From Chlamydiales bacterium (GTDB lineage Bacteria; Chlamydiota; Chlamydiia; Chlamydiales; FEN-1388), in contig JAJFUY010000064.1 of assembly GCA_021372185.1 (NCBI GenBank), forward strand, positions 1-22,792: DNA of 22,792 nucleotides, given 5' to 3'. Below the pieces are notes generated by a model. The model ran no database searches and was not told the origin of the DNA. It saw only the letters and a list, made by a program, of their open reading frames with translations. A program made the translations under genes and the position numbers. Positions 13,334 through 20,183 of the stretch are shown in pieces (the first letter of the stretch is position 1; every line of letters begins with the position of its first letter).

Positions 13334-14770
13334 TTATTCTACCGTTGTCCGGCTAAATCCGGGTTGTCCATTAAATGTTGCAAGTGACTCATGGCCCGTA
13401 ATGGTAATGTGTAGACTCTCAAGCTTTTTAAGCAGGTAGATTGTGTCGCTAAGAGCTACGCTACCTTTTGCCATAAAGCGCAGGCGCAAGAGGTCTGTCA
13501 CAAACGTTTCTGGGTGTTTTATGGGCCAAACTATTGAGCCGCGGCTGGCAATTTCTTGGAGTGAAAAGGGCTCTATATTTTGAATTTTTTTGGCTAATTC
13601 ATCGGGCGTAAGTTTTGGGCTGTCTACAAAAACATCTACGCCTACAAGTTCTCTCTTTTCGGCTTTTGGTTTTTTTGTAGCTTTAGATGACAACGCTTTT
13701 GCTGGAGATTTTGCGTAGTGTACCGCTTTTAGAGTTTCGGGCTTTTGGCCAAGGCGTTTGATTACGGCGTTGGCAAATTCTGTTGTGCCTACCTTTTCGC
13801 GGCTTATTTTTTCGTCGTAAATATCATAGGTGTGTATGCCCTCTTCTAGTGTTTTTAGCCAGGCGTTATGTACAGATTCTGCAATTTCAGGTTTTCCAAT
13901 ATGAACCAGCATCATAACAGCTGCTAACAAAAGCCCAGATGGATTTGCCATATTTTGGCCGGCTCGCCTTGGGGCAGACCCATGGATTGCCTCAAACATT
14001 GCAAAGCTGTCGCCAATATTGGCAGAGCCTGCTAGCCCCACGCTTCCTGCAATTTGCGCCGCTACATCAGAGAGTATATCGCCATACAGGTTTGGCATGA
14101 CGATGACATCAAAGTTTTCTGGCGTGTCTGTCATTTTGGCAGCGCCAATGTCGATAATCCAGTGTTCGTTTTCGATAGTGGGGTATTCTTTAGCAATATC
14201 TTCAAAGGTTTTATGAAATAGCCCATCTGTCATTTTTAAAATATTATCTTTAGTAAAGCAGGTGACTTTTTTGCGGTTGTTGTTTTTTGCATATTCAAAG
14301 GCATACCTCACGATTTTTTCACAACCTGGCCGTGTGATCATTTTGAGTGCGTGGTAGCTATCATTTGTTGGGCGATATTCTAGGCCGGTATATAAATCTT
14401 CTTCGTTTTCACGGACGATGACTAAATCCATCTTGGGGTATTTGGTGTCAACACAAGGGTAGTAGGCAACAGAGGGCCGGATGTTGGCATACAGGCCAAA
14501 GGCGGCGCGTATGGTAACGTTTAAGCTGCGGTAACCCCCACCCTGAGGAGTGGTAATTGGTGCCTTGAGGAACACGCCGCATGAGCGTAAAACATCCCAG
14601 CTTTTGGGCTCAATTCCTGACTTATGACCGTTTAAATAGACTTTTTCTCCAACCGCAATTTCATGAAAGGTAAGATTTGCACCCGCGGCAGTAATAATAT
14701 CTAGTGTGGCCTTCATAATTTCTGGGCCGATACCATCGCCATGTGCTACTGCAATATCAATTTTTTCCAT
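13334..14770 (-). CDS. icd: Isocitrate dehydrogenase, Thermus/Rickettsia type with C-terminal extension
   Basis: 478 residues from the chosen ATG at 14768-14770, which has GAGGTG four bases upstream; an ATG eight codons earlier has no such site. It oxidises isocitrate to 2-oxoglutarate in the TCA cycle, probably with NADP. Motifs: AHGDGIGPEI (9-18), LKAPITTPQGGGYRSLNVTI plus RAAFGLYANIRP (substrate Ser/Asn/Arg residues), VRENEEDLYTG, KDNILKMTDG, NLYGDILSDVAAQIAGSVGL, and the cofactor loop EAIHGSAPRRAGQNMANPS. After the catalytic part comes a Lys/Ala-rich linker and a roughly 95-residue C-terminal domain as in the long Thermus-type enzymes. Chlamydia lacks this step of the cycle whereas environmental chlamydiae retain it. 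It leads the icd-kinase-bicupin row. Confidence 0.93.
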   Translation of the reverse strand: MEKIDIAVAHGDGIGPEIMKATLDIITAAGANLTFHEIAVGEKVYLNGHKSGIEPKSWDVLRSCGVFLKAPITTPQGGGYRSLNVTIRAAFGLYANIRPSVAYYPCVDTKYPKMDLVIVRENEEDLYTGLEYRPTNDSYHALKMITRPGCEKIVRYAFEYAKNNNRKKVTCFTKDNILKMTDGLFHKTFEDIAKEYPTIENEHWIIDIGAAKMTDTPENFDVIVMPNLYGDILSDVAAQIAGSVGLAGSANIGDSFAMFEAIHGSAPRRAGQNMANPSGLLLAAVMMLVHIGKPEIAESVHNAWLKTLEEGIHTYDIYDEKISREKVGTTEFANAVIKRLGQKPETLKAVHYAKSPAKALSSKATKKPKAEKRELVGVDVFVDSPKLTPDELAKKIQNIEPFSLQEIASRGSIVWPIKHPETFVTDLLRLRFMAKGSVALSDTIYLLKKLESLHITITGHESLATFNGQPGFSRTTVE

Positions 14771-14774
14771 AAGA

Positions 14775-14780
14775 CACCTC
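14775..14780 (-). promoter_or_regulatory. Ribosome binding site deciding the icd start
   Basis: GAGGTG on the minus strand, four bases before ATG 14770. The in-frame ATG at 14794 has no purine-rich site, so the shorter protein beginning MEKIDIAVAHGDG is preferred. Confidence 0.7.
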
Positions 14781-14909
14781 GTAAAGCCCACCATTTCTAA
14801 AATTCCATTTAGTTTCTACTATTTTTTTAAAGCGTCTGAGAGATTTATTTTTTAATATCACAAAAAGCTCCTAAGCTGCAAAATGTTATAGGTAATTTAA
14901 GGACGATAT

Positions 14910-15896
14910 ATGCAACCACTCGTAAGCCAAAGTCTAGATCTTGTAGAAGAGCTCTTTCTTCAGTCGCAAAGTCATTTAGCCTATTTTTTTGAAAAGCTAA
15001 ATCTTGATGCCCTCAGATGCGTTGTGAGCCATCTTCTTGACTGTACTGGCACGGTGCATTTAAGCGGAGTGGGCAAAAGCAGTATCGTTTCTCAAAAAAT
15101 ATCTATGACATTGAACTCGTGCGGCATTAAGTCAGGCTTTTTATCGCCACTTAACGCGCTGCATGGTGATATTGGTATTGTCTCAGAAGGAGATACAGTC
15201 TTGCTTCTTAGTAAAAGTGGCGAAACTGATGAACTTTTGAACTTATGCCCCGCGCTACGTAACAAAGGCGCCAAAATTATCGCTGTAGTGTCAAATCCGG
15301 ATTCTCGCTTGGCTAAAGCCAGCGATCTTTTTATTGTGCTACCAGTCGCCAAAGAGCTCTGCCCGTTTGATCTTGCACCTACAACATCTACGACTGTACA
15401 GCTTTTGTTTGGTGATCTTGTAGCTATTGCCTTAATGCGCTCTAAAAAGGTCACAATAGATAGCTTTATTTTAAATCATCCGGCAGGCCAAATTGGCAAG
15501 CGCCTCACTGTAAAAGTATCAGATCTTATGGTTCGAGGATCGGCACTTCCCGTGTGCGGTACAAAAGAACTTTTAGTAAATGTGTTAGTAGAGCTTTCTA
15601 ACAAGAAATCTGGCTGCATTATGATTGTAGATGAGGAGATGACCCTTCTTGGAGTATTTACAGACGGGGATTTACGCCGCGCTCTACAAAAGCACCAGGC
15701 AGAGGCTTTGTCACTACCTATTGAAGCGCTTATGACAAAAACACCCCGCACAATTGCTCCAAACGCCATGGCCTATGATGCTATGCAGCAGATGGAATCT
15801 AATCAAAAGGGAGCCATTACATCACTTGCTGTTGTTGAAGGCACCAAATTAGTGGGGCTGATACGCCTTCACGACATCATACAGTCGGGGTTATAG
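14910..15896 (+). CDS. kdsD: D-arabinose-5-phosphate isomerase (KdsD/KpsF)
   Basis: 328 residues: an N-terminal SIS domain (about 35-185) and two CBS domains (about 203-328). It interconverts ribulose 5-phosphate and arabinose 5-phosphate, the first step to Kdo for LPS. Catalytic residues described for E. coli KdsD (K59, E111, E152, H193) align at K56 (SGVGKS), E108 (SKSGETDELL), E149 (KELCPFDLAPTTST) and H190 (NHPAGQIGK) with a constant offset of three, so the enzyme looks fully active. The CBS pair (VSDLMVRG..., VFTDGDLRRAL, IEALMTKTPRTI) may sense nucleotides. The stop codon is one base from the next ATG, so it is co-transcribed with the symporter. The same kdsD-symporter neighbourhood is, as I recall, found near gltT in Chlamydia. 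Confidence 0.95.
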   Translation: MQPLVSQSLDLVEELFLQSQSHLAYFFEKLNLDALRCVVSHLLDCTGTVHLSGVGKSSIVSQKISMTLNSCGIKSGFLSPLNALHGDIGIVSEGDTVLLLSKSGETDELLNLCPALRNKGAKIIAVVSNPDSRLAKASDLFIVLPVAKELCPFDLAPTTSTTVQLLFGDLVAIALMRSKKVTIDSFILNHPAGQIGKRLTVKVSDLMVRGSALPVCGTKELLVNVLVELSNKKSGCIMIVDEEMTLLGVFTDGDLRRALQKHQAEALSLPIEALMTKTPRTIAPNAMAYDAMQQMESNQKGAITSLAVVEGTKLVGLIRLHDIIQSGL

Positions 15897-15897
15897 C

Positions 15898-17106
15898 ATG
15901 TTTTTACCATATACTATTGCCATTGGACTTGGGCTTCTTACTGGGCTATTCCCACAGCCTCTTTTGTTTAGCCTTGCTACGTATGTCTCTGATGTGTTTA
16001 TGAACTTGCTTAAACTTGTCAGCACGCCTATTTTGTTTTTGTCTATCGTTACTGTAGCCTCAGGTATGGAAAATATGAATGCCATGGCTCTGATGGGTAA
16101 AAAAGTAATTAAATACACTATTATTACTACTATCTTAGCGGCTTCACTTGCCTTGGCTATCTTTTTGATTATAGATCCGGTAGGTGCTGCAACTGTTTTA
16201 AAAAGTTCAACTACAGCTCCCGTTGCTGCCACTCAAGGCAATTACTGGAAGCACCTTTTAGATATTGTCCCGTCAAATATCGTACAGCCTTTTGCTACCA
16301 ATAACATTATAAGCGTGCTGATTATTGCCTTTATCATGAGTTTGGGCATGTTTGCTATAGCTCCAGCTCAGCGACAGGTACTTCATGGCGTGTTTTCAGC
16401 CTTCTATAGCCTCTTTATGAAGATAACGGGTGTGATAGTGCGCTTTGTCCCCATAGCGCTCTGGGCTTTTATTGCGCTCTTTGTGCGTGATTTACAGCAG
16501 GGTCTTGATATCACAACGATTGGGTTGTATTTAGCCTGCGTAATTTTAGCTAATGTCATTCAGGGTGTAGTGATTCTTCCGGCAATTTTAAAAGCTAAAG
16601 GAATAGCGCCTATAACACTCGCCAAAGCCATGTTCCCAGCCCTTACAGTGGCATTTTTTACAAAATCATCAAGTGCTACAGTGCCATCTGCAGTACGGGC
16701 TGCCCAAGATAGAGCCAATATTGATAGTAAGGTGGCAGGATTTGCCTTTCCACTATGCACAAGCATTAATATGAATGGCTGTGCGGCCTTTATTTTGATC
16801 ACGGTGCTCTTTGTATCAATGCTTAACGGCATCACCTTTAGCGCCTTTGAACTTGTGTTGTGGGTGTTTATGGCAACTCTTGCGGCCATTGGCAATGCAA
16901 GCGTACCTATGGGCTGTTTTTTCTTGTCAGGTGCCTTCTTAGCAGCTATGAATGTGCCTCTCAGCATCATGGGAGTGATCTTGCCATTTTATGCGTTCAT
17001 TGATGCTCTAGAAACATCACTTAACGTCTGGTCAGATTCTTGCGTTGCGGCCATCGTTGATAAAGAGCTCAAAAGTACACCAATTCCTGTTTTTGCAAAA
17101 AATTAA
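15898..17106 (+). CDS. gltT: Dicarboxylate/amino acid:cation symporter (GltP/GltT family)
   Basis: 402 residues, hydrophobic with about eight membrane helices and two re-entrant regions. DAACS family signs: early VSTPILFLSIVTVASGM (about 41-57), the serine-rich re-entrant loop FFTKSSSATVPSAVRAA (about 252-268), the NMNG motif INMNGCAAFILITVLFV (about 288-304), GNASVPMGCFFLSG (about 336-349) and the binding-site helix IDALETSLNVWSDSCVAAIV (about 368-387). It takes up glutamate, aspartate or C4-dicarboxylates with Na+ or H+. The Asp/Arg that discriminates substrates in the last helix is atypical here (SDSCV), so the substrate is left open. It begins one base after kdsD. A short CTTCTT-AATC-AAGAAG hairpin follows at 17121-17136. 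Confidence 0.93.
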   Translation: MFLPYTIAIGLGLLTGLFPQPLLFSLATYVSDVFMNLLKLVSTPILFLSIVTVASGMENMNAMALMGKKVIKYTIITTILAASLALAIFLIIDPVGAATVLKSSTTAPVAATQGNYWKHLLDIVPSNIVQPFATNNIISVLIIAFIMSLGMFAIAPAQRQVLHGVFSAFYSLFMKITGVIVRFVPIALWAFIALFVRDLQQGLDITTIGLYLACVILANVIQGVVILPAILKAKGIAPITLAKAMFPALTVAFFTKSSSATVPSAVRAAQDRANIDSKVAGFAFPLCTSINMNGCAAFILITVLFVSMLNGITFSAFELVLWVFMATLAAIGNASVPMGCFFLSGAFLAAMNVPLSIMGVILPFYAFIDALETSLNVWSDSCVAAIVDKELKSTPIPVFAKN

Positions 17107-17177
17107 TCTTGGGTTAACTTCTTCTTAATCAAGAAGATCTTAAATAACCTTTCTAACTAATAAATAGGAGAAAGGTT

Positions 17178-17642
17178 ATGAGTTTTTTAAAAATACCAGG
17201 ATTCGGAATATGGAACGAGCCACTACCAGATGTCCTATCATACGGCACAAGCCAGGCGCTCACATGGGCCAAAGACAAGCTAATACAAGCCGGCACAAGT
17301 GATCCGGAACAGGCGACTGAGCAAGTAGTCCCAGAAACACCGCCTGAGGTTCAAACAGGCGATCAAAACCTAGTAATCCAGCTAGCAACGCCCCACAGCG
17401 TAGTCCTAGAACAAACCCTAGCCAATGTAGAAATCCCAGATACATCAAAAGATGAAGAGCTAGCGCGCGAGTTGGCAAAACAAGAAGAGCTCCCTCCGCC
17501 ACCTTACGAACCCCCAAAACAAACCCAAACAAAGAAACTAGAAAAAAAGCCCGATCAAGTTGAGACCTCATCCAAAAAGTCAAAACACCATCATCACCAT
17601 TATCACAAACACCACTCCAGCCGTTCCCATAAAAATAAATAA
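17178..17642 (+). CDS. Small disordered Pro/His-rich protein with PPxY motif
   Basis: 154 residues, unrecognised family. The first 40 residues could fold (FLKIPGFGIWNEPLPDVLSY, then a short helix). The remainder is low-complexity and probably disordered: acidic and Pro-rich, then Lys-rich, ending in a histidine cluster (about 137-146, HHHHHYHKHH) and SSRSHKNK. Two short motifs stand out: DEELARELAKQEE (92-104), which resembles the ubiquitin-binding MIU helix, and PPPPY (106-110), a PPxY ligand for WW domains. Both are eukaryotic interaction motifs, so a secreted protein acting on host ubiquitin or trafficking machinery is conceivable, but short motifs arise by chance. There is no signal peptide or membrane segment. 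AGGAG and AAAGG precede the ATG, supporting expression. Confidence 0.65.
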   Translation: MSFLKIPGFGIWNEPLPDVLSYGTSQALTWAKDKLIQAGTSDPEQATEQVVPETPPEVQTGDQNLVIQLATPHSVVLEQTLANVEIPDTSKDEELARELAKQEELPPPPYEPPKQTQTKKLEKKPDQVETSSKKSKHHHHHYHKHHSSRSHKNK

Positions 17643-17656
17643 TAATAAATTTTTAT

Positions 17657-17688
17657 CCTAAGAGAGCTATCCCCACAGCTCTCTTAGG
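17657..17688 (+). terminator. Strong hairpin after the Pro/His-rich gene, candidate terminator
   Basis: A perfect 12-bp stem, CCTAAGAGAGCT against AGCTCTCTTAGG, with the 8-base loop ATCCCCAC, starting 14 bases after the stop codon. A T-run (GGTTTTTTCGTTTT) begins only 12 bases later, so it is either an imperfect intrinsic terminator or a transcript-end stabiliser. Confidence 0.55.
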
Positions 17689-17707
17689 AATAGTGTACGG
17701 TTTTTTC

Positions 17708-17923
17708 GTTTTAGAGTCCGATTTCGGACGACTGAGTAAAGCCCACCGTGACCGCAGGGAGCGGTGGGAATAGGATAATCTAAAAATGGAGCCCGGCTGA
17801 TGGCGATTGAATCACGCGATTGAATCGCCCTCAGCCGGGCTCCAGGGAAATTGAAACATATTCCCACCGTTCCCTTTGGTCACGGTGGGCTTCGCTCAGT
17901 CGTCCGAAATCGGACTCTAAAAC
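17708..17923. repeat. Nested palindromic element, family A copy 2 (216 bp)
   Basis: Same family as 1175-1383. It begins GTTTTAGAGTCCGATTTCGG and ends with the exact inverse (CCGAAATCGGACTCTAAAAC). Each arm holds GTCCGATTTCGGAC, ACTGAGTAAAGCCCACCGTG-type sequence and a CCCACCGT-type hairpin, and the centre is GGAGCCCGGCTGA...TCAGCCGGGCTCC around GGCGATTGAATCACGCGATT. The stems are conserved with copy 1, while the spacers flanking the central stem differ completely. With the terminator hairpin, it accounts for most of the 348-base gap between the convergent genes at 17642 and 17991; the rest holds nothing recognisable. Confidence 0.92.
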
Positions 17924-17990
17924 AAATTTCTATAGATCTCTCTTTTCCCGATGAGCTCTAGTAGGCTTGGTAGGAAAAAATAACAAAAAT

Positions 17991-18488
17991 TTAGTTAAGA
18001 GAGACGTGTTGGTTGCGCCATTTGTCTAATAGCAAATAGGACGCATGGCTGAAATAGGGCAAAAATAGGTCCACACCATATTCCTTGCGGCATCTTTCTG
18101 AAACGCCATCTATAGGCGCTTTGAGGCGAAAGGCAAGGCCGTAGTCTTTGCCGTTATCTACAAAGTGAAAAGAATCGATCTGCTCCCACGCTAGCGTGAA
18201 GAGGGCTTTTTTTGCCTGATAAAACGATAGAGTGTTTTCGTTGCTGTGTAGAATGTCGGGGTTGCTTTCTTGTTTTTTGAGTTTTTGATGGGGGAGTATG
18301 CCAAAGCCGGCAGCACTTGATCCAATGAGCCATGACCATATGCCAAGAGGGGTAAATTCAAAAAGTGGCAATAAAATTTCAGATGCGCAAATAAACAGCA
18401 CCGCTGCTAGGGCAACTTTCCACCCCAGCTTTGTTGTTATCTTATGTGCTTCTGGCCGTATGGCTGTACGAAGGTACAAATCTGTCAT
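17991..18488 (-). CDS. Small membrane protein of unknown function
   Basis: 165 residues from the chosen ATG at 18486-18488, which has GAGGAG six bases upstream; another ATG ten codons earlier has no site. Two hydrophobic segments lie close together at about residues 22-42 (KVALAAVLFICASEILLPLF) and 46-62 (LGIWSWLIGSSAAGFGIL). A cytoplasmic C-terminal part of about 95 residues then reads ENTLSFYQAKKALFTLAWEQ, IDSFHFV and LAFRLKAP. Two membrane helices followed by a small beta-rich module with a strand-turn-W-x-x-I pattern resemble bacterial PH-like (bPH) membrane proteins, but that is a guess from layout. It ends in RNQHVSLN. It is convergent with the Pro/His-rich gene across family A copy 2. 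Confidence 0.75.
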   Translation of the reverse strand: MTDLYLRTAIRPEAHKITTKLGWKVALAAVLFICASEILLPLFEFTPLGIWSWLIGSSAAGFGILPHQKLKKQESNPDILHSNENTLSFYQAKKALFTLAWEQIDSFHFVDNGKDYGLAFRLKAPIDGVSERCRKEYGVDLFLPYFSHASYLLLDKWRNQHVSLN

Positions 18489-18494
18489 AAAAGA

Positions 18495-18500
18495 CTCCTC
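18495..18500 (-). promoter_or_regulatory. Ribosome binding site deciding the start of the small membrane protein
   Basis: GAGGAG on the minus strand, six bases before ATG 18488 (MTDLYLRTAIRP). The upstream in-frame ATG at 18518 lacks any comparable site, so the first ten codons are probably not translated. Confidence 0.65.
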
Positions 18501-18554
18501 TTTTTGCACCATACTCAAAATCCTGAATATTTTGCTTCAATTAAGACGCTTTCT

Positions 18555-18647
18555 ATGCTAAAACCTCTTACTCAAGAAGAGCTTTCGAGTTTGGACATTT
18601 ACCGAAGGCCTCTGGAGTACTGTAAAAATTACCGTATTCCCGAGTAA
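18555..18647 (+). CDS. 30-codon open frame, small protein or gene remnant
   Basis: ATG 18555 to TAA 18647 encodes MLKPLTQEELSSLDIYRRPL followed by EYCKNYRIPE. The composition (charged, with TQEELSSLD like the start of a helix) looks protein-like, but there is no Shine-Dalgarno sequence. The frame ends 17 bases before the palindrome at 18665. It may be the 5' end of a gene truncated near the palindrome, a genuine small protein, or chance. I do not recognise it. Confidence 0.3.
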   Translation: MLKPLTQEELSSLDIYRRPLEYCKNYRIPE

Positions 18648-18664
18648 CTGTTTTCAATATAGTT

Positions 18665-18880
18665 TTTCACTCTCGAAGAGAGTGATGGAAGGTAGCCCAG
18701 GCCACCGAAGGTGTCCTGGGGGATAAAATAAGGGGTTATATAGCACTCTCGAAGAGAGTGCTGCTGTGGAGATGTCTTTCTGCAGCACTCTCTTCGAGAG
18801 TGCTCATTTATTTATTCCTTTTGTCCCAGGACACCTCCGGTGGCCTGGGCTACCCTCCATCACTCTCTTCGAGAGTGAAA
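18665..18880. repeat. Nested palindromic element, family B (216 bp)
   Basis: An almost perfect inverted repeat. Each arm carries CACTCTCGAAGAGAGTG (itself a hairpin with a GAA loop), then TAGCCCAGGCCACCG and GAGGTGTCCTGGG (another hairpin). The centre (18742-18804) holds two further copies of the AGCACTCTC/GAGAGTGCT hairpin on either side of a short loop region. Thus CACTCTC-GAA-GAGAGTG or its inverse occurs four times, at about 18668, 18743, 18786 and 18861. Spacers around the centre are A+T-rich and unrelated to each other. It ends 37 bases before the antiporter start, so it lies in that gene's upstream region or transcript leader. Confidence 0.92.
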
Positions 18881-18917
18881 TTCTACACCTTATAGGCTAC
18901 GTTTAGAAAGGAACATA

Positions 18918-20183
18918 ATGATAGAACACATGAGCATCTACAGTAACTGGATTATCGCCATTTTTACCCTTGGCTACCTGATGATCATCTTTGAGCATCA
19001 AATAGGGATTAATAAAGCCACAAGCGCGCTATTGATGGCTGTTGGCTGCTGGTCTTTGCAGTTTGCAGATGTTTCATTGTTAAGTGAAAATACGCGCCAC
19101 CTTTCAGAAAATTTGGCAAGTGTGAGCCAAGTGGTGCTCTTTTTGCTCGGAGCTGTAACTATTGTAGAAACAATAAATGCGCATGGCGGCTTTAGTATTA
19201 TTGCTAATTTTGTACGCGTATCATCTAAAAAGCTGTGCCTTTGCTTAGTTGCGCTCTTAAGTTTCTTTTTGTCTGCTGTACTTGATAACCTTACCACTAC
19301 CATAGTCATGGTCATCTTATTGCGCCGTATTATCACCCACACGCAAGATAGAATTATCTTTGGTTCGGCCGTTGTGATTGCCGCAAACGCAGGTGGTGCC
19401 TGGACGCCTATTGGAGACGTTACAACAACAATGCTCTGGCTAGGTGGGCAAGTTACTACCATGCCGCTCCTTCAAAAGCTGTTTCTACCAAGTTTTACCT
19501 GTCTTGTTGTATCTGTTGCGGCATTATGCGTGTCTGTTCGTGGCAAAATTCAAAATTCAGTCATTGAAAAGACCGTTGTTGAGCATAAAGGCGAACTTGT
19601 CTTGGTGTGCGGCATACTCTCATTAATCTTTGTGCCTATATTTAAGATGCTTACAGGCCTGCCGCCTTTTATGGGTATTTTATGCTCCATGAGCTTTATG
19701 TGGCTGTTAACTGACTTTATTCATAAGCCAGAAGAGCGCATGCACTTACGTGTCACATCAATTTTTCCCAAAGTTGACTTATCAAGTATATTTTTCTTTT
19801 TGGGGATTCTCTTAAGCGTTGGTGCATTAGAGACGGCTGGTATTTTAAAAGAGCTAGCTATCTGGTTAGATGGCCAAGTGCCTTCAAAAGTAGCTGTCGC
19901 GTCTATTATTGGGGTAGCATCTGCCGTAATAGATAACGTCCCACTTGTTGCTGCCACTATGGGTATGTATGATTTAGCAACATATGCACCAGATCATCCA
20001 TTCTGGCTGCTGATTGCATTTTGTGCAGGTACTGGTGGTAGTATGTTAATTATTGGGTCGGCCGCAGGCGTCGCTTTTATGAGCTTAGAAAAAGTAGATT
20101 TTTTTACAGATGTCAAAAAAGCCGCCCTGCCCGCACTTTTAGGCTATATTGCAGGTATATCCGCATACCTATTTTTTTCGTAA
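18918..20183 (+). CDS. nhaD: NhaD-type sodium/proton antiporter
   Basis: 421 residues with about 11-12 membrane segments, from the ion-transporter superfamily. It exchanges Na+ (or Li+) for H+ at the inner membrane. NhaD features: YLMIIFEHQIGINKATSALL (20-39), VSQVVLFLLGAVTIVETINA (69-88), the conserved VLDNLTTTIVMVILLRRI (121-138) with D123, NAGGAWTPIGDVTTTMLW (157-174), and near the C-terminal half the pseudo-repeat VIDNVPLVAATMGMY and CAGTGGSMLIIGSAAGVAFM. The two DN motifs in inverted halves are the expected ion sites. The start has AAGGAAC before the ATG; a second ATG four codons later is possible. The 3' end overlaps the convergent gene at 20169 by 15 bases. Sodium export would fit the Na+-coupled symporters elsewhere in the window. 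Confidence 0.93.
   Translation: MIEHMSIYSNWIIAIFTLGYLMIIFEHQIGINKATSALLMAVGCWSLQFADVSLLSENTRHLSENLASVSQVVLFLLGAVTIVETINAHGGFSIIANFVRVSSKKLCLCLVALLSFFLSAVLDNLTTTIVMVILLRRIITHTQDRIIFGSAVVIAANAGGAWTPIGDVTTTMLWLGGQVTTMPLLQKLFLPSFTCLVVSVAALCVSVRGKIQNSVIEKTVVEHKGELVLVCGILSLIFVPIFKMLTGLPPFMGILCSMSFMWLLTDFIHKPEERMHLRVTSIFPKVDLSSIFFFLGILLSVGALETAGILKELAIWLDGQVPSKVAVASIIGVASAVIDNVPLVAATMGMYDLATYAPDHPFWLLIAFCAGTGGSMLIIGSAAGVAFMSLEKVDFFTDVKKAALPALLGYIAGISAYLFFS

Noticed and set aside
17667..17867. Minus-strand open frame across palindrome family A copy 2
   Set aside because: Coincides with the repeat arms and terminator hairpin; no ribosome site.
18665..18880. Repeated CACTCTCGAAGAGAGTG considered as a CRISPR array
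   Set aside because: Only four copies in mirror orientation within one palindrome, without regular spacers or cas genes.
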